From NCBI GenBank assembly GCA_029937655.1, contig JAPYPK010000043.1, positions 1 through 11,574 of the forward strand: 11,574 nucleotides of DNA, in the 5' to 3' direction. Source of the stretch: Nitrospinaceae bacterium. GTDB taxonomy: Bacteria > Nitrospinota > Nitrospinia > Nitrospinales > VA-1. Under the pieces are notes generated by a model, which worked only from the letters and a program-made list of their open reading frames with translations, was not told where the DNA came from and made no database searches. Positions 7,368-11,574 of this stretch are shown piece after piece. Positions within the stretch are counted from its first letter, which is position 1, and the number at the start of each line of letters is the position of its first letter. The position numbers and the translations under genes were made by a program.

Positions 7368-7394
7368 AACAACTATTTATATTTTTTAGTTGTT
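7368..7394 (-). terminator. AT-rich hairpin downstream of the polyferredoxin gene, possible terminator
   Basis: AACAACTA and TAGTTGTT form a perfect 8-bp inverted repeat around an 11-base A/T loop. In the minus-strand RNA two further G-U pairs can extend it. It lies 60 bases past the polyferredoxin stop. The U run after the stem is short and the stem is AT-rich, so termination would be weak. It could instead be a protein-binding site ahead of aspS. Confidence 0.35.
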
Positions 7395-7453
7395 CCTTTA
7401 GGGAGTGACTCAAAAACCAGTTTAATTTAATCCTTGGAGCCTAGTTTACGGGA

Positions 7454-8758
7454 TTATTCATCGTTAGTTATTTCTTGCTTCTGAGCTTGGAGTTCTTCTT
7501 CCAGGGCTTTTTGTTCTAGTATTTTTTTCTCGACTTCAAAACGTTTTTGTTCTTCCTCTATCTGTTTTTTTCGAACTTGTTGTTCAATCACCATAAGAGG
7601 TTTGACCTTAAGAGCGACTGGAATATTGACTGTGCTGCATGACCTTACGCAGACACCGCAACCGGTGCATATTTTTTTGTGAAACTCTGGTTGTTGATCC
7701 TTGTTCTGTGTGATGGCTCCAGGAATAGGGCAGTCAATGATGCATTGTTGGCAGAAGGTGTCTCCATAAGCCTGACATTTTTTTTTATCGAGTATGACAT
7801 ATCCCATATTCACATCGCCGGGATTGTCGACAGGCAATAAGGCGCTATCAGGGCAAGCAGAAATACAAGGAAGATCATCGCACATAACACAAGGTGTTTT
7901 CATTGGATCAATATATGGTGTTCCCATAACCAGAAATCCAAATTTTTTGGGTGCCTTTACTATTGCATCTTTAGGGCAGGCATGGATGCATTTATCGCAT
8001 CGGGTACAGTCTTGCAAGAACTGCCGCTCAGTGATTGCTCCGGGTGGGCGAAGAAGAGGAACCCTTTTGGTGAATTTATCCACCGTTTCATTTATTTTTT
8101 CGATTTTATTTTGAACGGTTGCTACCGCAGGTTTGGCAAAAAAATGTACACCTTGCTTGATTAATCCTCGGCGGTCGTATTCGGGGTCCACATCATCATC
8201 CTCGACAACCTCTAGAATTTCTTCCGGTGTTTGATCTAACTTTTCTGTGGTTTTTGAACTGGATATTTCTCCTTCAGGAGCAGTCAGGTCGTTTTCTACC
8301 GAAATCGTCGGGTGATGTGCTTGCTCTTCTTCTTTAGGGTTAGGACGGAAGCGAGATATGAGACGTTTAAAAAAACCTCTTTTTTTGGGTGGGGGGTGAT
8401 CATCTTCGAGGTTAACGACGGACTCCTCAGAAGTGCCATCTGATTTTAAGAAATTCTCATCTCCTTCCTTCCCTTCATCGTCTTCTTCGGTTTCCTCGAT
8501 TGGTTTGACATCAAGTTCAGCAGCAGACTTCATGAAGTTGCCAAAAGAAAAAAGGTCGCGTCGCGACAATTGTTTTTCTTCTTTTGGCGACTGGGGTTTT
8601 TGTGTAATGGTTTGTCTGTCAAGACTCAGTGGACTCACTTCAGGTGAAGAGTCATCACCTCGCTGATCTTGGCTAATGACATCCATGCCAGCCGCACGCT
8701 TTTGAGGAATTTTTTTATTTTTGAATGTTTTTTTTGCTAGGCGATACCGAAAGTCCAT
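7454..8758 (-). CDS. NapG/MauM-type polyferredoxin with four [4Fe-4S] motifs and a long acidic N-terminal extension
   Basis: This 434-residue protein probably relays electrons through four [4Fe-4S] clusters. The ferredoxin core starts with LLRPPGAITERQFLQDC, the signature of NapG/MauM-like ferredoxins. The cysteine sets are C251/254/257/261, C290/293/298/302, C328/336/339/343 and C364/367/370/374. Before the core, DRRGLIKQG (195-203) resembles the family's usual N-terminal RR segment. Here it is preceded by about 195 extra residues, rich in E, D, P and S, that look disordered, with a basic patch at 125-138. A second RR motif, SRRDLFSFG (65-73), has the same RRxLxxxG spacing. Neither RR motif is followed by a hydrophobic stretch, so neither looks like a working Tat signal. 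Residues 391-434 form a charged, probable coiled-coil tail. No napA, napH or mauN is nearby; the partner is unknown. The ATG at 8758 has a poor ribosome site, and M25 is an alternative start. Confidence 0.85.
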   Translation of the reverse strand: MDFRYRLAKKTFKNKKIPQKRAAGMDVISQDQRGDDSSPEVSPLSLDRQTITQKPQSPKEEKQLSRRDLFSFGNFMKSAAELDVKPIEETEEDDEGKEGDENFLKSDGTSEESVVNLEDDHPPPKKRGFFKRLISRFRPNPKEEEQAHHPTISVENDLTAPEGEISSSKTTEKLDQTPEEILEVVEDDDVDPEYDRRGLIKQGVHFFAKPAVATVQNKIEKINETVDKFTKRVPLLRPPGAITERQFLQDCTRCDKCIHACPKDAIVKAPKKFGFLVMGTPYIDPMKTPCVMCDDLPCISACPDSALLPVDNPGDVNMGYVILDKKKCQAYGDTFCQQCIIDCPIPGAITQNKDQQPEFHKKICTGCGVCVRSCSTVNIPVALKVKPLMVIEQQVRKKQIEEEQKRFEVEKKILEQKALEEELQAQKQEITNDE

Positions 8759-8806
8759 GACTTAATTAACGGGCCTATTTTATGGTTTGCGGGTAGATGT
8801 AGATGA

Positions 8807-9310
8807 TTATTTCCATCCGAACTCTTCAGCGATGAATTTATAATCATGCCAGTTTTGAGCGTTAGAGTTTTCTAGCATGTACTCGTCAGTTGCCAAAACC
8901 AGCGGATGTCCCTTGTTAACGAAGGACTGAACTGATGGAAAACGAAGTAAAAAAATAGTTACAGCAATGCGACCCAAGTCAAGAACCCCTGGTTGTTGCT
9001 GAACTTGCTTCAATACGTCATCAGCATTTTCGTCTGTGACACTTTGAAAAATATCGGCGGTTTCCTGTTCTAGTTCTGGGTGCTCATCGCAAATGCAGGC
9101 AGCTTCCATTTGCAATTCCAAGATGCGTTTATAGTCCTCTAAGTCAAACTCACCGTCCATTTTGCCTTCGTCCCAACCGGAACCCTCTACACTGCGTTCG
9201 TTGGTTGCATCCTTACGGTCAGCAGTTTCACAAAATGTCAAATTTGCTTCATCAAGTATTGTTTTAACTATAATCTCATTGCTAGGTTGCTGAGGTGACA
9301 TGATATTCAA
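8807..9310 (-). CDS. Acidic protein of unknown function, upstream partner of the polyferredoxin gene
   Basis: I do not recognise this 167-residue protein. It is strongly acidic, mainly helical by composition, with three scattered cysteines (C27, C72, C74) that form no metal motif. No signal peptide or membrane helix is present; the most hydrophobic stretch is DLGRIAVTIFLLRFP (111-125), too short and polar-flanked for a membrane span. The C-terminus is aromatic (NWHDYKFIAEEFGWK). AGGAG, four bases upstream of TTG 9310, favours that start; for the ATG at 9301 the same site would be 13 bases away. It precedes the polyferredoxin gene by 48 bases on the same strand, so cotranscription is likely. 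A chaperone or accessory role for the ferredoxin is conceivable but only from position. It diverges from the radical SAM gene. Confidence 0.7.
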   Translation of the reverse strand: MNIMSPQQPSNEIIVKTILDEANLTFCETADRKDATNERSVEGSGWDEGKMDGEFDLEDYKRILELQMEAACICDEHPELEQETADIFQSVTDENADDVLKQVQQQPGVLDLGRIAVTIFLLRFPSVQSFVNKGHPLVLATDEYMLENSNAQNWHDYKFIAEEFGWK

Positions 9311-9376
9311 TTATCTCCTGAATACTATAATTAAGAACTTCATTTCCAAGAAGGTCTAGATTAAATTTTTTATTCA

Positions 9377-9391
9377 GCTTTAAAATAAAGC
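9377..9391. repeat. Short inverted repeat in the divergent intergenic region
   Basis: GCTTTA-AAA-TAAAGC is a perfect 6-bp inverted repeat with a 3-base loop, in the 283-base gap between the divergent 167-residue gene and the radical SAM gene. It could be an operator, but in such AT-rich sequence short symmetry arises easily by chance. I see no gene or RNA in the rest of this gap. Confidence 0.25.
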
Positions 9392-9558
9392 CAGTGTTCT
9401 GATAGAATGGTTGTATTTTATCATTAAGCTGGAAGGAATCACATATAAATTAATTATGGTCTACCTAAAAGCCACCGGTTTTTTTTGCCTTTATTGTTTC
9501 TTTGATGTTAAATAATTACATTCATTTTGTGAAAAAAATACATGTCGGTTGAGCTTCA

Positions 9559-9587
9559 TTGTCGATACGTTTTTAAATTGAGATAAT
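9559..9587 (+). promoter_or_regulatory. Candidate promoter of the radical SAM gene, predicting a leaderless mRNA
   Basis: TTGTCG (9559-9564, 4 of 6) and GATAAT (9582-9587, 5 of 6) are 17 bases apart. The -10 element ends 6 bases before the ATG at 9594, so transcription would start at or beside the start codon. An overlapping alternative is TTGAGC (9549-9554) with TTTAAA 17 bases later. No good Shine-Dalgarno precedes the ATG. Confidence 0.4.
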
Positions 9588-9593
9588 AAAATT

Positions 9594-11402
9594 ATGAAAA
9601 AGGTTTTACTGCTATTTCCTCCGGAGTGGGTACCCACAGCACCCTACCTTGCTCTGCCAAGTCTTACGGCGGTTCTTCGTGCAAAGGGTATTGAGGTTGT
9701 GCAAAAAGACATCAATGTGGAAATGTATGATCACATCTTCTCAAGAGAGTTTCTCCTGTTTGTTAAAGGTCGTATCGATCAACGTTTGCGAGATCTTAGA
9801 GAAAAGCAGAGGATGGGAGAGATCACGAAAGAAGAAAGAGATATCAAGGGTATGCTCAAGGAATATAGTTTTGTCGACCTTGAATATCATATTAGGGAAG
9901 TTGAGAAAGCTAAAGAGATCATGCGTGGACCTGAATTTTATGATGTGTCCAAGGCTGAATCGTCACTTAACGCTTTCCGTGAAGTAATGAGTTATGTTTC
10001 TGCAGCATATCATCCAGCAGATATTCAGTTCTATCCAGTTGAGAGCAATCTTAATATTTATAGTCCCTGGATTTCGGGTGATTTGTTAAAGGCTCCTCAT
10101 GACGATACTGTCAATATATACGCCGATATTTGTCGACAATTGGTCTTTCGGGCAATTGAAGATGAAAAGCCTGACTTAGTTGGTATTTCAATAGGGACCC
10201 CTGTTCAACTTATGTCGGGCATTACTTTTTCTACTCTCATTAAAGAGAAATTTCCGGAGATTCATGTGACGGTCGGTGGCAATATAATCACCCGGCTACG
10301 TGATGAACTTCAAAAGAAAGAAGAATTTTTCGGGACAGCATTCGATTCAATTATTTTTTATGAAGGTGAACATCCAATTGTTTGGCTTACAGAGGCTTTG
10401 GATGGCAAACGTAAAATGGAAGATGTCCCAAATCTGATTTATCGTGAGGAAAACGGAAGTATACGAGTAAACAATACTTATCAGGAGAAGGTTAATGAAT
10501 TGCCCCCTCCTGATTTTGATGGAATTCCATGGGAAAAGTATTTTTCTCCGGAGCGCCTTGTCCCTTATCTTGGTACCCGTGGGTGCTATTGGGGAGAGTG
10601 CACATTTTGCGACCATGGGGCGGGCTACATCGATCAATTTAGAGCGAAACATGCTGATCAGATTATTAGTGACTTGGAGCATCTAAAGAAAGCATGCAAC
10701 GCAAAGCACTTTTTGTTTACTGATGAATCGTTTCCGCCAGCACTATTTAAAAAACTTCCACCACTAATGGTTGAAAAAAATCTCGGTATTTATTGGACAA
10801 CTCTTATCCGTTTTGAGTCCAGTTTGCTTGAACCTGAGGTTTGGGATCTTGCTGCTCAGTCAGGGTGTCGGTCGCTTTACTTTGGATTAGAATCTGCCAA
10901 TCAACGTATTATCAAGTTGGTGAAAAAGGATACAGATATCTCTGCTGCTGTAACTAATCTAACTGAAGCTAAGCGGGTTGGCATATGGAGTCATGTCATG
11001 GCGTTTTATGGGTTTCCTTCAGAAACGGAAGAAGAGGCTGAGGATACTAGGCAGTTTTTACTAAAAAACCAGGAAATTATTCACTCCGTTGAGATGTATT
11101 TTTTTGTTTTGTATAAACACGCCCCAGTCATGAATATGATCAAGCAATTGGATATGGAAGTTAAGGATAACCCTGAGCACGACTTGGCTTTAGATTTTTA
11201 CTATACTCCAAAATCGGGACAGACTATTGAAGAAGCCATGGGCCGTTATGAAAGTTTTTACCAAAACGACTTTGGTCCATGGGCTATGCGAATCAACGCC
11301 CGTGAGCACGTTTTTCTTTATATCACTCACCATGGGACGAACAACCTTCCAGACCTATATGTTAAAAATCAAGTTGTGCCTGTTGGGCGAAGTAGGTTTT
11401 GA
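9594..11402 (+). CDS. B12-binding-domain radical SAM protein
   Basis: This 602-residue protein belongs to the cobalamin-binding radical SAM superfamily (BchE-like arrangement). An N-terminal Rossmann-like half begins KKVLLLFPPEWVPTAPYLALPSL and continues with PDLVGISIGTP (about 195-205), VTVGGN (about 224-229) and FYEGEHP. No DxHxxG cobalamin motif is evident, as in many class B members. Between about residues 50 and 190 lies a charged, helical insertion. The radical SAM domain carries RGCYWGECTFCDHG, with C331, C336 and C339 spaced CX4CX2C instead of the usual CX3CX2C. SAM-domain elements FLFTDESF, YFGLESANQRIIKLVKK and the MAFYGFPSETEEEAEDT segment follow. Such enzymes do methylations, ring rearrangements or anaerobic cyclisations; the substrate is unknown here. 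No precursor-peptide or pathway genes are visible upstream. A metallo-beta-lactamase-fold start lies 135 bases downstream. Confidence 0.9.
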   Translation: MKKVLLLFPPEWVPTAPYLALPSLTAVLRAKGIEVVQKDINVEMYDHIFSREFLLFVKGRIDQRLRDLREKQRMGEITKEERDIKGMLKEYSFVDLEYHIREVEKAKEIMRGPEFYDVSKAESSLNAFREVMSYVSAAYHPADIQFYPVESNLNIYSPWISGDLLKAPHDDTVNIYADICRQLVFRAIEDEKPDLVGISIGTPVQLMSGITFSTLIKEKFPEIHVTVGGNIITRLRDELQKKEEFFGTAFDSIIFYEGEHPIVWLTEALDGKRKMEDVPNLIYREENGSIRVNNTYQEKVNELPPPDFDGIPWEKYFSPERLVPYLGTRGCYWGECTFCDHGAGYIDQFRAKHADQIISDLEHLKKACNAKHFLFTDESFPPALFKKLPPLMVEKNLGIYWTTLIRFESSLLEPEVWDLAAQSGCRSLYFGLESANQRIIKLVKKDTDISAAVTNLTEAKRVGIWSHVMAFYGFPSETEEEAEDTRQFLLKNQEIIHSVEMYFFVLYKHAPVMNMIKQLDMEVKDNPEHDLALDFYYTPKSGQTIEEAMGRYESFYQNDFGPWAMRINAREHVFLYITHHGTNNLPDLYVKNQVVPVGRSRF

Positions 11403-11413
11403 TTTTTAAGATC

Positions 11414-11469
11414 CCCGCATATCCTTACCCCCATTTTTAAAATGTAGGAAGATCGTAGCGGGTTTCTTT
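11414..11469 (+). terminator. Imperfect hairpin after the radical SAM gene, possible terminator
   Basis: CCCGC (11414-11418) pairs with GCGGG (11458-11462), which is followed by TTTCTTT. An inner pairing of TCCTTAC with GTAGGA is possible with a bulge. The stem is interrupted and the loop long, so termination would be weak and read-through to the gene at 11538 is possible. Confidence 0.33.
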
Positions 11470-11537
11470 AAACGGTCACTTGAGTTAAGTACTCTTTTTA
11501 GTTACCCTGATATTTTTTTAAATTAAAGAATTAAAAA

Positions 11538-11574
11538 ATGATTAAGACTACCTTGATCGGCCATGCATGTCTTC
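11538..11574 (+). CDS. Start of a probable metallo-beta-lactamase-fold hydrolase (cut by window edge)
   Basis: Only 12 codons are visible, encoding MIKTTLIGHACL. The pattern xxLIGHACL matches the N-terminal strand of UlaG/YtnP-like metallo-beta-lactamase-fold proteins, which usually read ITFLGHACF or similar. The zinc-binding HxHxDH motif would lie beyond the window. The upstream AAAGAA is a weak ribosome site 6 bases before the ATG. It follows the radical SAM gene by 135 bases in the same direction, so the two could be a functional pair. The call rests on a very short match. Confidence 0.5.
   Translation, partial: MIKTTLIGHACL

Noticed and set aside
7518..7570. Possible Tat-exported polyferredoxin because of its SRRDLF motif
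   Set aside because: The motif is internal (residue 65) and is followed by polar and acidic residues, without the hydrophobic segment a Tat signal needs; the same holds for the RR at 196-197.
7794..8114. Plus-strand open frame of 106 codons
   Set aside because: It is antisense to the conserved cysteine motifs of the polyferredoxin; the minus-strand reading explains the sequence.
9311..9593. Possible small RNA or tRNA in the longest gap
   Set aside because: No cloverleaf, GTTC-like T-loop or strong hairpin is visible; only a 6-bp inverted repeat and AT-rich promoter-like sequence.
10347..10682. Minus-strand open frame of 111 codons
   Set aside because: It is antisense to the radical SAM core motif, which is clearly the coding frame.

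Overview
The window is ordinary bacterial chromosome, AT-rich, with densely packed genes and no mobile element, CRISPR array or RNA gene that I can see. The genes suggest a bacterium with an MEP isoprenoid pathway (IspH), a single-membrane-subunit di-heme succinate:quinone oxidoreductase (SdhCAB), a bacterial-type AspRS with a non-discriminating-like anticodon-domain residue, a multi-cluster NapG/MauM-type ferredoxin and a cobalamin-binding radical SAM enzyme. This set fits an environmental anaerobe or microaerophile, or a marine lineage such as Nitrospinota or the former Deltaproteobacteria. That placement is inference from gene content only and is weak.

Layout, left to right. Positions 1-400 (minus) hold the N-terminal 133 codons of ispH, cut by the window edge, with a good sigma70-like promoter at 435-464. 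Positions 511-3899 (minus) are the tightly packed sdhC-sdhA-sdhB operon (gaps of 6 and 14 bases). A perfect 7-bp inverted repeat lies just upstream of sdhC. A 90-residue zinc-ribbon protein (4047-4319, minus) sits upstream. Diverging from it is a D-2-hydroxyacid dehydrogenase (4528-5496, plus), which converges on aspS (5502-7268, minus) with only 5 bases between the stop codons. Upstream of aspS, on the same strand, are a 434-residue polyferredoxin with a long acidic N-terminal extension (7454-8758) and an unrecognised acidic 167-residue protein (8807-9310); these two probably form an operon. Diverging from them is a 602-residue B12-binding radical SAM protein (9594-11402, plus). The first 12 codons of a probable metallo-beta-lactamase-fold protein begin at 11538 and run off the right edge.

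How the genes work together: SdhCAB links succinate/fumarate to the quinone pool through FAD, three Fe-S clusters and two b hemes. The polyferredoxin carries four cysteine quartets and presumably relays electrons, but its partner is not in the window; the 167-residue gene is the best candidate for an associated factor. The radical SAM gene and the metallo-hydrolase start may be a functional pair. The remaining genes (ispH, aspS) are housekeeping.

The points most worth a second look are the polyferredoxin, with a duplicated RRxLxxxG motif and a roughly 195-residue acidic extension, together with its unknown partner gene; the radical SAM protein, with a CX4CX2C cluster motif and a large helical insertion in its B12-binding half; and the sdhC leader inverted repeat. 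I found no convincing wholly new system.
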